This document shows, piece by piece, positions 26,601 to 41,800 of a DNA stretch of 64,000 bases. Numbering within the stretch: the first letter of the stretch is position 1; each line of letters begins with the position of its first letter. A model generated the notes under the pieces. That model was not told the origin of the DNA and ran no database searches. It was given only the letters and a program-made list of their open reading frames with translations. The stretch is from Pholis gunnellus (taxonomy: Eukaryota; Chordata; Actinopteri; Perciformes; Pholidae). The position numbers were made by a program, and so were the translations under genes. Location of the stretch: the NCBI GenBank assembly GCA_910591455.2, contig OU342809.1, positions 12,231,815 to 12,295,814 of the forward strand. Reading direction: 5' to 3'.

Positions 26601-29600
26601 AACATTGATCAAAGGAAATATTTACAATGTGTCCAATTTAGCACTAACAGTGTCGTGGATTAGGCAGTTGGGGGACTCCTTGAAGCCTCATAAGTGACAC
26701 CACAGTAAATCTTTCAAATAAGCTGTCTCTCCAAATTCCCAGCCGACAATTCAACAGCACTTTCTAGCTTCTCCTGCCTCGTTGTTGGGTCGCCACGTAC
26801 AGCACAGTGGGTCCCAGACAGCAGGCGCCCTAACTTAACTTTCATAGTTAAACTCTTCATGGCTGTCACACTAAATAATCAACAAAAATAACCCAATCTC
26901 AAAGAAATGAATCTGCTCGCTGTTGTGTCTGTACGATGGTTAAAGATAAGTAGAGATGTGCTGTGCCCTAAGTCCAACTCAGCAACCTACTCGGGACAGT
27001 TTTGAGTGTGTAGTGCCTGCCGTGAAGATTACGTCACATCAGATTACATCAAACAACAGACTTTTACAGTTTTTAAAAAAAATTACTCTGTTAAATCTCT
27101 TTTAGGTTAAATCAATGATAAACATGGTTTGCTTTAATGTCTGTTCTTGTAGCAATCCTAAGACAATGCATTGTTTAAATATATCTTGGGTAAGAATTGT
27201 AAAATGATCATGACAGACAGTGGGTTAGATAAGGCCTAATTACTTTTTTGCCTGCAGGACAATGACTTGTTGCAGTGTCTTCTGGGAGTTTTGAAAGACA
27301 TTTCCCCTTGTTTCCCAGGAGGCGATCCAATTGAGTGTGACCAATACGATAATTTCTTAATTTCCCCCATTACAAGTGGAGCCTGGCCTTTCTTGGCTTT
27401 GATGAGAGCTTCTGACTTTTGAAAGCTTATTTCACCTTAGTGCACCCCTGATAGTAATAGACTTCATGTTTTTCCCCATATATTACATATCATGTATACT
27501 TCATATGACTGCTGACCATTGTCTGAAGCAAGCTGCAGTTTTTCAAAGATTTGAAATGTGTTAAAAATACATTTACAGGCGTGAATCTTGGCTCAGTTCG
27601 GTAACTCTTTGCAGTTCACATTAAGGCTGAAACAAACGATTATTTTTCATTATTGATTCATTTGCATTGTAGATTGTTTTCTCAATTAAATGATTAATAG
27701 TTTGGTTTATAAGTGTCAAAAACGGAAAAATGTCCATTGCATTTTCCCAAAGCCCAAGGTAATCATCATGAACCATAATCAATTTGCTTGAAAACCACCA
27801 CATATTCACATTTGAGTAGCTAAAACCAGTGATCTTTTTTGCTTCAAAAATACTTACACGATTAAGTGACTATCAGAATTGTTACCAAGTAATTGTCTGT
27901 TGACTGCCTAATCGATTAATTGATAATCATTTGCAGCTCTAATAGAACATAACACACATTATGTATAACCTCATAATCTGTGGTTTTATTGTTGTCACAG
28001 TTAAGTTATGCTGAAGTAAGTAGTAGTCTGCTCTCTAACACAAAATAATAACGCACTTCAGAAAAAGATTGCAGTGAGAATTAAAAGCTTCTTCATCCTC
28101 TGACTCCTAAAATATAATTCTCAACTCTCTGTGCTGAGCTGTTTCTCCCCACGGAATTGAGTCAATCTTCTCTCCAACCATTCAGTACATAATTTAGGGA
28201 CAAGAGCAGGAAGTTTGATGACCCACCTTTGGCCAGATTTAGTTATAGCTAGGTGCAACTGCATTCCACGAGAACCTTGTTTCTCTGAATCATTTATTGA
28301 GAAGATTTCATCTCCCTTGGGCCTCCATTAGAGCGTTGACACACAGTGGCAGTGGTGGGCCTTTCACGCCTGTGTGCACAGGCAGCTAGTCTCCAGGGCC
28401 AAACAGCTTTCTGCATTTTTATGGCTGGATTCACCACTGGAAATGGATCTTTCCCGGGGCTCCGGAGACAATGGAGGGGGTGAAGTGGCACCACGGAGGG
28501 CCCCTCAGCTCAGCATGAGCTGTTTAAAACAGCCAAAGGGTGCCAAATCTGAGAAATGGAGCTCAACATCTTTTTTACCAGTCAATTAGCCAGATTGCCT
28601 GCCAGTCACACAAGTGCTGCTCTTACACCATATACAGACCCAGATATTCAGATTCTTACACACTACAGTAAATCAAGTAAACAACCGTGATAGCTGTTGT
28701 TACATTTTGCAGCAGCAGTGGTGTACTTCAGAGGCCTGAGCAGACTCTGATTTACAGCTCACTCAGTGCCTCTGGCATGCTGGAGTCAGACACAGCTAGA
28801 AAATATGTGGGAGGTCATCATAAGTACTGAAGGCTCACTGAATAACATTTGGGCATCACTATAGTGAGGGGGCAGCTGAATGCAGTTTACAACTGCATTG
28901 TGGTGTTGTTTATACCACGGTAGTTATCCCTTTAACGTCTCTAGGTGTATTAGACGATGGTGGCACGTTGTTTTTGGTTGACTGACAATGACTCCCTCAG
29001 TTGGGTCCTCACTGCAAAGTTCCCCTGAAAAACAGGTGTGTCTGCTAAGCAAACCTTATTCCATCTGGAAGTGACTTCATCGGCAGAGCCAGAAAAATCA
29101 AGCTTCCGCCTACTCACTACAGAAAAGCTTGAATTCACTCAAAAGGATTCTGCTGCCTTTGTCTTTTCATGCTCACTTTAATGTGTTGCCTTGGACTTTA
29201 CAGCAGCAATCTTATGACGGTGTACTGCTGGCAAATGTGCAGTTTTACATGGCCTTGTAAATAATAGAGCCTCTGTGTGCTTTGGCTTTTACATTTTTTA
29301 GGATTCTTAAGCCATCAATGTGCTGCACAGTGCTATCGGTGTGCTGCTTGTGCGTGTTTTTGCTGCAGGGGAAGTAGTTGGAGAAGCTATCTGCACATTT
29401 TTTAATTTTTTATTATAGACTCATCATGCATTTGCCATAAAATAAAAAGGTTTAAAATCCACTCCACAACGTATGCATGGCCTTTACCGGGGAGATACAT
29501 TAGTCAGAGTTGTTCAAAAGCTCTTAATTATGCAAAAGGGATAGAGGCTCTCCAAACACAGAGTGTTGTCATTGTATCAGTGATCTGCAGATATACCAGA

Positions 29601-29767
29601 GACACCCAGGACAACAAGAAAGATGAGCCTACATCTGCTGGTGTCAGTCAAGCTTTTTGATTGTTTTAATTGGTTCCCTTTCGAGCAAACAATACATATG
29701 ATGACACCAAAGCTCATTCAGACAACAAAGGATCTCTTCTGGAATTTATGCTTCATAATTTTCACCA

Positions 29768-29817
<50 letters not shown>

Positions 29818-32800
29818 ATGTGTGTGTGTGTGTGTAATGAAAAAAGACATCTTAACTCCATTATGCTCTTCTGAAGCTATTTATTAAACACCCTTTCACT
29901 AGGTGATGTGTCTGTCATCACCTCTGGTCAACACTGGTTAGCTTGCTGATGAGTTGACTGTTGTGGACAAGGTAGCCTCACATTGGACTAACTTAATGTG
30001 ACAGAGGGACGACGGAATCTCAGGAAAGAAATCTCCATCGACGGAGCCTTGAGGCTTCTTCTTCACTGCAACCCAATTGGCTCTGAAGTGCAAAACTATT
30101 CTTTTCAGGTATCCAGACACAACACAAAGCAATTCTGCGTTTTTAGAAAACTGATGGTAATTTCATAATATTCAGATGCAATATTTTTACTATTTAGCTG
30201 TGATGCTATTTCAAAAGATGGCAAAAGCGACATTCCTAACTAGTGTTTTCTCCTGTGACTTCACATTCAATCAGCCCACTTGACAAAAATAGGAGAGGCT
30301 GCGGCTGGGAAATATCCCTCTTCAATAATGATAGAAAAAGACCAAGAATTCAGAAGGGAAATTACAGTTTGACAGTAAAAAGATAACTGTGTCTGAGTGA
30401 ATTATCTTCTTCACAGAAAGCCCTTTTCTTTTTACCTTGTATCCCATGCAGCCTTGCTTTTCATTAAAGATCTGACCGCAGCAGTTTATTGAAGGAGACA
30501 CAATGCTTTAACCAGCTGTTTTGTTTGTGCCAACAGATTCTTTGAGTGGCAGCAAAAAGGACAGTTATTAGAGCAAACTGTTAAGTGGGACAAAACGGGA
30601 GTCAAATTGTAGGTAAAGTCAGTAAATGTGCAGATGAAATGCTCTGACACAGGAAGGCAATCAGATTTCATCAGTGTACAGTCAGGAGGGGATCCTGAGA
30701 AGAAAACAGCGGGTGTGAGCCCTCACAGAGAGGGATTTCGCATTATCAGCACAGTATCACTGATAATCGTGCCAAACAGACGGTGTCGTGGTAGTGGAAC
30801 AATAACGCACGATGGGTGTCCAATCATATTTCAGAGACGGCAGGCTGGAGAGAATGAGCCAGAGGTGAAGACTGCCGTTCCCTGACAGGGGTTTAGCTTT
30901 GGAAAAGAGGATGAAGCTGGAGCTCAGTGACCTGGTCGTCTCATTGTTAAAACATAAAAGCCCAGGGCTGAGACACATTGTGGAAGCTATAGCTTGAGAC
31001 CAATTAGTAGACCACGTAGTGCAGCTTGTAACGGTAACTTCTCATAACTATCCTGCTTGGGAATAGTTGCTGTTAGAGACTTATGTTCTTAAATGTCATT
31101 TATAAAATGGATGAAAAGAACACTGAATGCTCAGATGCTTTAATAGCTTTCCCTGCCAAGAAATCCAATAGCGCTTATGGCTATTACGCTGATAAACAGC
31201 AGACATTAGTCATTGTGTGAATGAGTCTTTGACAGCAACTGGAACGTGCATGTCTGGTACAACGTGTCATGCCTGTGGGCTAAACCTAGATATAGTTATG
31301 ATAAAACTGCATGCCGTAAGATTGCCCAGTTTCTCATTTCATGTAGAGGTTAACAGTGCATGAGAATAAATGTCAGGTCTGAAGGCTTGACACATGCTGA
31401 ATTAGCGACACTGAGTCATTGCCCGACAGCCTTTCACTACACTGGGGGAGACCAAACTGGCGCATCACCAACGCTGTGCAAATGCCAGAAAAATTAAACA
31501 TTGTTTATATGCTAATCCCAAGCATGACACCAATTGTGCTGCTCATTCTGTTTTGGGGGGTATTTGTCACACTTTTTAGGAAGAAAACCTAGCTGTTGTT
31601 GGAGCAACTCCACGCTCACTAAAATATATATGCTAACCAGGGATGTGTAGATTAAGACAAACATTTAGCTGGTCATCAAAAGACCAATCGAATGCCCGGT
31701 TGATCCTTGCTTTGATTTTTATCTCTGATGTATATTTAGATGACTCAGAAATCCTCATTGATAAATGTATTTATTTCCTTGTTTCTGCATGGAGGTAAAG
31801 TATCATTAAGGCACACGTCACAAATAAATCTCTGTCAAACACACATCTAGAGCCACTTCTTTAGTTGCTGATGGTACATCCTGTTTGTATCTCAGTAGTC
31901 ATGTATGTAAGAGTGTTTTGCAGTGGCTATTTATGAATGACCATGAATGCTGTTATGAATGCTATTTACTCAAGAGTGATACAACTGTACAGGTAAAAGT
32001 AGACACTCCTGTGCTCCACCAGTCTGCTTCCAAACCTGTATGAACTTTACAGGATTAAGTACTCCAGTGACGTCTGAAAGCCATATCCAGCTGCAGCGTG
32101 GCAAAGATGCCTTTTGAATTTGTTCTATATCTTTTCATTGTAACATTTATTTTTGAGAAATGTGGGTGCAATAGCTATTAAAAGCTGTCTTTATGCCATT
32201 TAAACCACGGCATGGTGGCATGGCTTTATGGATGATTAAGTCGGTTTGTCCATCAATCCACCACTTTGGGCCAGCCGGAAATCTCACCAAATGCTGTATG
32301 GATCGCCATGAAATTTGGTTGAAATATTCATGTCTCCACAGGATGAATTGTAATACCCACCATCAGGTCAAAATTGTAATTTGTCCAATAATTCGCTAAA
32401 TGTTAGCAAGTCAACAAACAGCGATGGTGAACATGGTATTACACCTGCTTACGAGCATCTTAAGTATTATTATTGTGAACATTTGTTACTCGTTAGCTTA
32501 AGGAAAGCTTTGCAGTATGCCTGTTTAAGATTCTTCAGTTCAAATAAATGATGCATATCCATCAGAAAGAATGGTTATAGAGAACACTAATAACTATTGA
32601 AATAATGTCATGCTTTGTAACAGTCGACATAGAGCTCTTGGTTTGCCAGCCTTCAGAAAAGTTCCAAACATGCATTAGTTTTCTCTTTTTTCCTGCTATA
32701 ATTACATAACATTCCCACATATTATTGTTCTTCCAATCTTATTACATACTGGATAAGGTAACTAATGAACCTCACCCCCAAAATGTTGCAGACAACTTAA

Positions 32801-35800
32801 TGTAACATAGAATTTGACAAGAACAGTTGGCCTCGTCTTGCAGATCTCTGAATCCATTCTTGTCTGCTATTTTTTATGTAAAAGAACAATACCATTCGTC
32901 ATAAATTGATTTATTGAAAGCGCTGCCAACATTGTCAATCAGGGTGACAGTTAAACATACCAATTATGAAAAAAAATGTGGGCGTGCTTGGCATTTAGCT
33001 GAATAGAATACACTCTCTCATGAATTCCTCTTTTAATCATAAATGGCAACTCACATTTCACCCATTGAAACTATCCACCGTTGAGAAGCTTTAAAAGCAA
33101 TTATCCATATCGCTCTATCCTCAGCTCTCTTCTGCTGCACTTCTGGGGCAAATCCTCACACATTCCCATCGTGTTTTGATGGCCCACTTTCCCGCTTGAT
33201 AAGATTGCGCTGCAAATGGTTTCTGGTTCACAGCATCGTCTTGTGCAAAGACTCATTACAGCTGCATCACATATCTGTGTATGCCATTAAAACCGTCCAT
33301 TTATATATGAATTAAACATTTCTTATTTGACTGGAAAAAGGAAATCGGTGTATATTCTGTGTACTTTTGCTTGAGACTTTTGTTCGCGCTTAAAATAGGT
33401 GCTGTTTTGTCTTCTGCTGTGTTGTTCCTCAAGGCATGTTGTCAATGTTGTCCTGACCCTTAATCAACCATATTTTCATGATTGATGATTTAAAATAGTC
33501 TGAGTGAAGCTGCCTAATCACTCTTAACAAATTCTTACACTTTCTATTACATGCTCGGTGTCTCTTTCAACCGCCCCGGGTTACATATAAGTTTACAACC
33601 CTATTTGAACGCAAATGTCCGACCTTATGCCGATCAATTGGTTTTACGCCTCAGCCTTTTTGCTTTATTGCATTTATGGAAGCGTTTGGCCCCACCAGTT
33701 CTTTTATGTAGATGTCTTTCTGGGTGGAATAAATCATAAGGTTTCCGCTTCAGAAATCATATATTGTCGTCCTCTGCTAATGACTGTGATAATTGCTTGC
33801 TGACTGTGGCTCAATGGGAGGGTACGTTTTATATTAAAGCTGCAGAACTCTTTCAGTTCATTCCTTGTTTTCACCCCATTAGCCACCAGTGTTATCTTGA
33901 GAAGTGCATTTGAGAATTAACCCGATTAATGCAGTTTGTTGCAGTCTTCTCTTCACAACTGCTGATTTTTACAGTTCCAGACCCTGATCTCGTGGCATTG
34001 ATGGTTAGATGGTGGAGGAGTCTGAAAAAAGAGCTCAACCTGTTTGTGTCAATACTGTACATGCTGGTGTTGAATTTAATCATTTAGCCACAATAATATT
34101 GGGTGTTGAAATTTGATTTATAAAACACCGTGAAACCACCGTATTTACTTTGACACTGCAACAACATGTGTTATCCTGTTGATTTATACTAAAAAATAGT
34201 TGTGAATGCAGAGACTGATGTGATGTGCTCTATTTAAATAACTGCTATAACTGTTTGTGTGTGTGCTTTGACTAAACCAGTTTATGACTTGAGATAAACA
34301 GACATGATATTACAGCAAACATAGCTTTTTATTAATTGTAAGTGGTTGTGGGTTGGCCTTTGTGTGCCCCAAGTCCCAGCTGAAGTGGCTGGATCATGAC
34401 TTGAACTCCATGCGGCTCGGTCAGGACGGTGAATCGCTCTGACACATTAATCACTCAGCCTCCTGGGACAAAAGAAAGTAATCTGCTTATGAAACCAAAG
34501 AAATCACCTCAGGGCACTATGTACCTTTAGCTGTACACTGTTCACACACACACACACGCACACACACGCACGCGCACACAGTCCCATGCAGTAAATGGCA
34601 TTATGTTTCCACTCCTCTCACCATAAAGTGATACAATCTTTTATTAATGGTCTGTGCTCCTGCGTTGACATGGAGACCATTTTAATGATTAATCTGAAAG
34701 GAAAGTGCCCATTGGGGGATTTTTAGGAAGTAAAAGAACAACTGTGTTGGTTTCCGGTGTAGAGGCACGTTGGAAAGATATTTTTAATTATCATGTGTCT
34801 TTCTGAGATGCCCTTTTTGCCTCCGTATGGCAGGCAACAACTTCATCATGTGTCAAACTTGTTATTTCAATATTGTTTTGTATAACAGGGACATTTGGCA
34901 GGTGATTAAAAAAATCCACACCATTTGCATTATCACACTTTTTCCTATTATTTTCTCACACTTTATTTATTGACTTTATTTTGTAGGGAAGTGGCAGACA
35001 AATACAACACAGCACTATTGGATATGTTCAATATGTAGGGTCTCACCTTGTCACTTGGTTATTTTAAAACTCAGGTCAAACCCACGAACCCTCTTGTAAA
35101 TCTGTTGAGGCTCCTGTGGGGCTCTATTGAGACGCCAATCTAGGCGAGGAAAAGGTTCATTAGTGTTAATTAGAAATTTCAGGAGATCTTTTCTCTCGTG
35201 CAATCACCTCAGTCTTGTAATTAGAGAGACCAGCGGGGAATAATGCAGCTGTGTTCGGTGTGGAGCAGAGACGGAGGTAGGGGGAAAGAAAGGGGGGGTG
35301 GTGGTGGGAGTGCTGTTGAATACTAACAAACTTGCTCCTCGTAACAAAAGAGCAGATGTCTTTTCTGACTCTGTATGTCCTCTCCATACAGAACCGTTTT
35401 TTTAATTTATGGTTGGCTTTGTTCCTCCGTTGCTCCCTCTAGCAGGCTTCTCAGCCAAATGATGAAACCTCAAGAGGAAGCATGCTTTACAATTTGAAAA
35501 CAGAAATATTATTTCTACCTTTCATTGTGTCCTTTTTGTATTTTAAGTGCATACAGCCTGATTATTTATAACTTTATTTAGATTATGCAGGATTGGCTGA
35601 TCATTTTACAAACCAAGAAATCACCTTTCTCAATGATAAACCTAGCAGGGAAAATTAGTGTTTCTCTAATCCTCTACCTTGATTTCAAAGACAGGGTTTC
35701 TATTTTATTTGTCTGCATGCAAGTGTCTGTGATTCTTCAAAAATGCATATATGTGTTCATGCGTCTGAGCACACCACAAGGATCGTGCCCCTTTAAGCTA

Positions 35801-38800
35801 GCAGGCCCGTCAGATTGGTTAGTAATGTAACAAAGAGGGAATAATCTCGAAGTGACAGTGGCTAGCACCCATGAAGCCCTCTCACTACAGAAATGTCAGT
35901 TACATCCAGTAGCAGAGCTTCTATCAGTATTTGGTCACAGAGAGTCACGGCGGTTAAGCGACAAGCCCAGCATCGACAGGCCTTTGTCCTAATGAAGTGC
36001 CTTTTATCTGCAGCCTGAGTAATGACATGGAGGAGAGTGCTGCCAGTGACACCTCTACTTGCCGTCACAGCGCAAACGAGCAGAGGAAGGAGGAGTGAGA
36101 CGGTCAACCCTTGAACTTTGTTGCACTCCTCACGAGCCATTATGTGAGACTCGAGTGCCCATCAGACCTCAGCTAACGTGTGATTCAATCATTGTCATGG
36201 ATAGGGGTCTGTGTCTTTTTAAGATTTGAATATCGTAGTTGAAGAAAGATATTCTACAAAACCTTATTCCATTTGTATGTAACACAAACGTGTATGAAAG
36301 CTTTAATGAGCAAAGTTTCCCAGTTTAGATGAGAAAATATTGAATCAAATAATCAGTAGACTATTGATATGATCAGGCTTTATTACTGATACCTACCTAG
36401 AGTTTTTACTTGATACTACAGACACATTAAGGTTGATCCACAGAGTATCATTAGCATTTGCTGTCATGTTTCTGGCTCCCTGATGACCATAACTTTAATA
36501 TTCACTCTCTTTCTAGCTCTGGTCTCTTGTCATGGTGCTTTTTGTTATAGATTGTTTCATGTTTTAGTAACAAAATCCTCTCTTCTGGTTTCTTGTCTAG
36601 TTTTATTTCCTGCCTTTCTTTGTTTCCCCGTCTGTGTGATTATCTGCCCCGCCCTCATTAGTTTCACCTGTTACTTATCAGCCCTGCTGTCGCCTGTCCC
36701 TCGTTATCTCCCTCCTTTCATCGTGTATTTAGTCTCTGTGCTCCCCTCTTCTTTAGTCAGTCCATCTTGTAGTTTTGTTTGCCCGTAGCCTGCCTGCATC
36801 TTGGGTTTGTCAACTGCACCAGTCAGGCATTCGGGACGTTTGCATGCTCTTCAACTTTCGTGCCGGAAAACCAAAACGACGACTTTATAGTCGCTAAAAT
36901 GCTTCATAGAGCTGAAGGGAACTGCAGAGTCTGGTGGGACTTTCCCATTACACAATCATTTGACCCCATTGTTCATGTAAAAATGTGGATAAGTGCAGCT
37001 TTAACAGATGCATGGACATACAGTAACTACATCACCGTGTGCAAATAGATAAGCAATACTCTGAATTTAGAAAAAAATACTTTCCATTCGATAAAAAGTA
37101 TTTTTTTTTACAGTTGCCTCCCAAAATGCCCATAAACAGTGAGACTGTTGGGCGTTTGTGCTGACTGACCCACTAAAGCAATCCTCAGAAATAAAAATCC
37201 CCATGAGCCAAGTCTGTGATGTGGTATGTGGGCATGACGTCTCCCTGGCATGGAGAGAGACGGTGAATAGTATCAGCACTGGAGTGGTGCTAGATTTAAT
37301 ATTTGCTGTCTCTCTGATTCTGATTAATCAGTTTTCAACCTTATCTCATTAACTACAAATGTGCTCTAACGCAATGATTTAATGTCGGAGAAGTCAAGAT
37401 GCTGAAATGTCACTGACAGCAGAGTTTTACCTAATTAACCATTTGAGGTATGTCATCTCCCAAAAGACATGTCAGTTTATGACATCCAGTCTTGCTAATT
37501 TACTTAAAATGTCTTCTTTTAGTTCTTTTAGTTGTTTCAGATATAGTGGTACAGTTTTAAGAGTCTTTAGCAGTCAGACTTGATTCTAGCCCTTCACAGT
37601 GACTGACACCGACTTGCACTGTGTGATTAGTCAAAGACCTGCCACTTATTACTCTACCTGGCTCGCTGCACTGATGCGCCCAGTTGTAATCATCGCTCAT
37701 GCTAATTGTATCTGCATCCCTCATTCGTGTATGAAGCTCTTCCAGAGCGAAGGCAATGACTTATGGTTGAAGAGCAGCTTTTAGCTTGTTTCCGTCCTGC
37801 CATCGTTTTGAGAGGAGTTTCTTAACAGTGAATGCTGTTAAAAATACTGTTGGATCTCTACAAGACAGCCTGTCCCATTGATTCAAATGTTCAGCAGTGC
37901 TATGCAGATACATTGTTGTGAACAGGAAGCGGGGCATCGGATGCATCAGACAGTGGAGGACGCCCAGGCTTTTCTCTCTGTGCTGCAGTATACGCAAGTG
38001 TTTCTCTAAGAGAAGCATCCTCATGAGGTTCAGAATACAGAGTATTACTGTCACAAAACCCCAGTGAGGTTTCAGCATATTTAATCCATCCTCTCTTTGA
38101 GCTCCTCTTTTAGCTGTGGATAGGGTTTATGCCAGACACTTCAGATGGCTCTGACTGTGTATTAATATTGGATGAATCTGAGATATCTCTGGCAGGGTTT
38201 AAAAAAAAAAAAGCTGAAGCATATTCTGCTAGCAGCAATTATTTCTCATGTTTGAACTCAGGACAGTACTTTTGTTGAATCTTTTCTTGGCTACATATTC
38301 AAATGTGTTTCAGATTTTCTTTGTGGGCATGCTTGCTAAATTTTAGTTTCTCTCTTCTTTTACAGCGAGATGCAAAGGGACAGTATCTGTTTGACCTCAT
38401 CTGCCACCACCTCAACTTGCTGGAGAAAGACTATTTTGGCATCAGATATGTGGATCCAGACAAGCAGCGGGTAAGTGTGTGTAAGCATGACGGAGGATCA
38501 CAAACTGAGACATCGTTGCCTCGAAATTCTTTGGTTAAAAAGAACATGCCATTTGTGTTTTGCAGTCTATTCCAATTATAAGATGCATAATACAATATAG
38601 TGCTCAAGTGTATAATGTGTGTGTTTTGTGTGAAGCTTCCTGATTTGGTACCATTGTTGCTCGTTAAAAGGAATCGTTTCATACTTCGGCTGTGCGGGTA
38701 GGCCTAATTTTGACATTTTCAAGCAAGTCAGCAGCCGTTTCTCCCTGCTTTAGCTCCGAGATAAAAGCTTCCTGACTCCAGCTTTGTATAACTCACAGAG

Positions 38801-41800
38801 TGGCATCAGTCTTCCCATCAAAGTATTTCCCAAAATGATGAGCTAATACTTTATAGTCTGCAATCGGATAAAAAAATAGAGCATTGTTGATATTTTAAAC
38901 AAAAATGCATTGTTTCTCATCTTGTTAGACTCAGTTTTAAAATTACAAGTTTAAAATATGTCTAAGTAGATCCACTGCGTCCTATGTTTTAAAGGTAGCG
39001 AATGTGAACTCACAATGACTTTGTGCACACATATCTCTGTTGCTTTGTGTCCATATAGAAAACTCATGAGTGGCTCCACTTTTAAAAATGGATCGGGTTT
39101 GATTCAGTTGGAAGAATGAGAATGTGGGACAGAGTGAAAAGTTGTGTTCTTCAGTTTCTTTTATTCACGCCGCCTCTTAGACGGACTGTTGTTTCATCTC
39201 CTCTGTTGTGAGGCATGTAGTAGCACTGCTTGACTCATGAAGTATTCACATGTTCACAGATCATGTTGTAGTCCTGCAGACAAGAGCAAAGTCCTGCTGA
39301 TGCTGCATTTCCTATGCTGTCGCTCAGGACTATTTTGGTTGGTTGTTGCTGTGGGTGGGTTTGGTTTGGCGAGAAGGAAACCTGAGAGAAAGATGGATAG
39401 AAAGATGAAGAGACCGTGTGACTGTCTAATCAGCCTTCGTGCTGTAACAGTGTCTCAAGAGATCTCCAGTCATGTTTTCAGAAGAATACCACACACATTC
39501 TTAATATTCAATGCCGCTTCCGCGTATTGATTCATCTGGTTTCTTTTCCCCAATGCAGCACTGGTTGGAGTTCTCAAAATCAATTGCAAAGCAAATGAAA
39601 TGTAAGTACTTTGAGTTTATAAATGTTTTTTATGTTGGAACACGAGATCTGGAATTTTACTGTTTTACAACTGAAAATGAAACAGTGCAAACCCTGATAA
39701 CTGATTAATCATATAAGTTATTTATTCAACGACAGCACCGAACATTTGCTTGTGATGAAATGTATCTAATTTGCTCTGTGCTTAATTTTAAGGTTCCTTT
39801 TCTTAAAGTATTGCACTTTTTACTCCATGGGGATGAATCTGCCTCTTAAAACAGCCTTGCTGTCTCCTTCCATCCCCTGCGGATGATGTTTGATCTCTTG
39901 CAATGACAGGATTCCTGTCTGTTTCTTAAATGTTTTTTTGTGCGTTTCCTCCAGGTCAGCCTCCATTCACCATGTGTCTGAGAGTCAAGTTCTACCCTCC
40001 TGAACCCGCTTATCTCAAGGAGGAAATCACTCGGTATGAACTCCTGTTGTTGTTTTCACTTCAGATGAATTGAACAGTACTCAAGTGCTGCGGTGTACCT
40101 TTTTTGTTTCAGTTTAAAAGTAAGGAAGAAAGACTGCCATCATTTGATAAACCTGTGAAAAGCAGCTGTGCTTCATCCTTTTCTATTTTCTTTTTATTTC
40201 TGATTTTCCTGGAGTACAGATTGTGCTCTAACATTTTAACACAGAGCCAACATGTGGCTTTCTAAAACATTATTTATGGGCTTGCATATTTAAAATGCCT
40301 GAGTACTTAACTGTCTAAAACATTATGATAAATATTACACAGAGCACAGTTTGCAGGAGGACTTGTGAAGCAGCGAGGAAAGTAAATAGAGTATAAAGTC
40401 ACAGATTTCCTTCCATGGTAATTCTTCCCAAATGGGATTCTGATTAAATAGCAGAAAGGTGAAAGTGACTAATTAAAAGCATGAAGGTGACTGAGTTTGC
40501 CTTCAGATAATGAAAAGGGGCCAGCTGGTATATCTGTGCATTCATCACTGACTAGAGGGAGAGTAGGCCACTCTCTCTCTCTCTGAGGTGTAATGAGATG
40601 TAATGTTCACCACATGTAGAGTGCTGATGCAGGGTGAAAAAGAAAAAGCAGGGTGAATGAAGGGCTGGAGGTTGGGGGTGAGGAGGAGGAGGAGAGAGTG
40701 ATACATTATGATGAGAGTGGAGAGTGCAGACCACCGAGGGAGGGTAAGGATAAATAATCAATCACATACAAGGCTCATTCAGTGGGTACTCCCTCTCATC
40801 ATATTGTGCAAGGATTTCTTTTGGACAGCATGTTAATATCAAATGAAAAGTCTATGGACACCAAAAAATAGGCAGCTTTTCCATAAAATATGGCGATGCC
40901 TTTCGTGTTGTAGGCCTTTCTCACAACAGGCATTTTCACTTGTGATAATGGGAAAAGCACAGGTGTTTCTGATAACATTAACGATGGCTCCGTTGTATTG
41001 AAGCACCTACATGGAATCCAGTCATCATTGATTATATTATACGCCTATTACACCCGTGAGACGATCCACTGGACAAAAAAATGAAATGCAAACAAAGAAG
41101 GGGAAAAATACTTGGGACATTTTAGTTGATTTAACTGGGGACAATGCACATTAATCAACAATGCCATTTTTACACACCTTAATTTGAAAGCGTCAGCTCA
41201 ACAGCTATTTTGCCCCTGTAGTTTTTAAGAGGAAATTGTTCCACCATGCACTGTGAAGGCGAAATAGTGTGCTATGTGTGTGAGTGCATGTTTGTATTAT
41301 GCAGATGTTTTGTAACGCAGTCAAAACATCAGCAGCCATCAGCACTAAGTGGCTAATTAATTAGTACCCATGTATTGTACTCGACGCACCTTCAAAAGGG
41401 GTCTGTTGCAGAGTAAACAACATGGGGAATGTAAGCAGCTTTTTAATGCATCTCTCCATGCAGAAAGCATTATTATCCTTTGTGGAAATGCCCTAGATGG
41501 AAAGCAGGTCTGCTGGCTGATTGTGAAAAACAACAAGATGAATGTCCTGTTCATGGCATGGGAGGTTTTTAAAGTAAGAATATTAACAAGCCCACCTCCA
41601 ATAGTGATAATAATTATAGTCATCGTCACCATCGTGATATTTGCTTCAGATAGTGTCTCAGAAAACATTTCATGCTTCAGGAGCTGATTGGTTGAGCGAG
41701 TCTGAAACTAGGCTGGAGGCAGAAGCGCAGCGTCAGTAGCAGCTTTCCCTCAGGGCCTTCATACTCTCCTTTCCCCAAAACAAAACCCTCATTTCAGCTA

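Larger units (their letters stand above)
3323..38365 (+). other. frmd5: frmd5 intron 1 (about 35 kb)
   Basis: The first intron makes up over half of the window. I found no additional exon set that joins in frame. Its open frames, the longest being 139 codons at 4336-4755 on the minus strand, have no family resemblance or splice partners. It holds dispersed repeats at about 6971-7080, 8286-8540, 13427-13745, 17397-17450, 26200-26500, 27624-27941, 32245-32510 and 36475-36790, and microsatellites listed separately. Repeat-poor stretches such as 20040-20230, 28300-28590 and 35090-35240 could be conserved regulatory elements, but comparison with other fish would be needed to say so. Confidence 0.75.

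Noticed and set aside
36483..36788. 101-codon hydrophobic open frame resembling a membrane protein
   Set aside because: It lies inside a pyrimidine-rich dispersed repeat. The hydrophobicity comes from the T/C bias.
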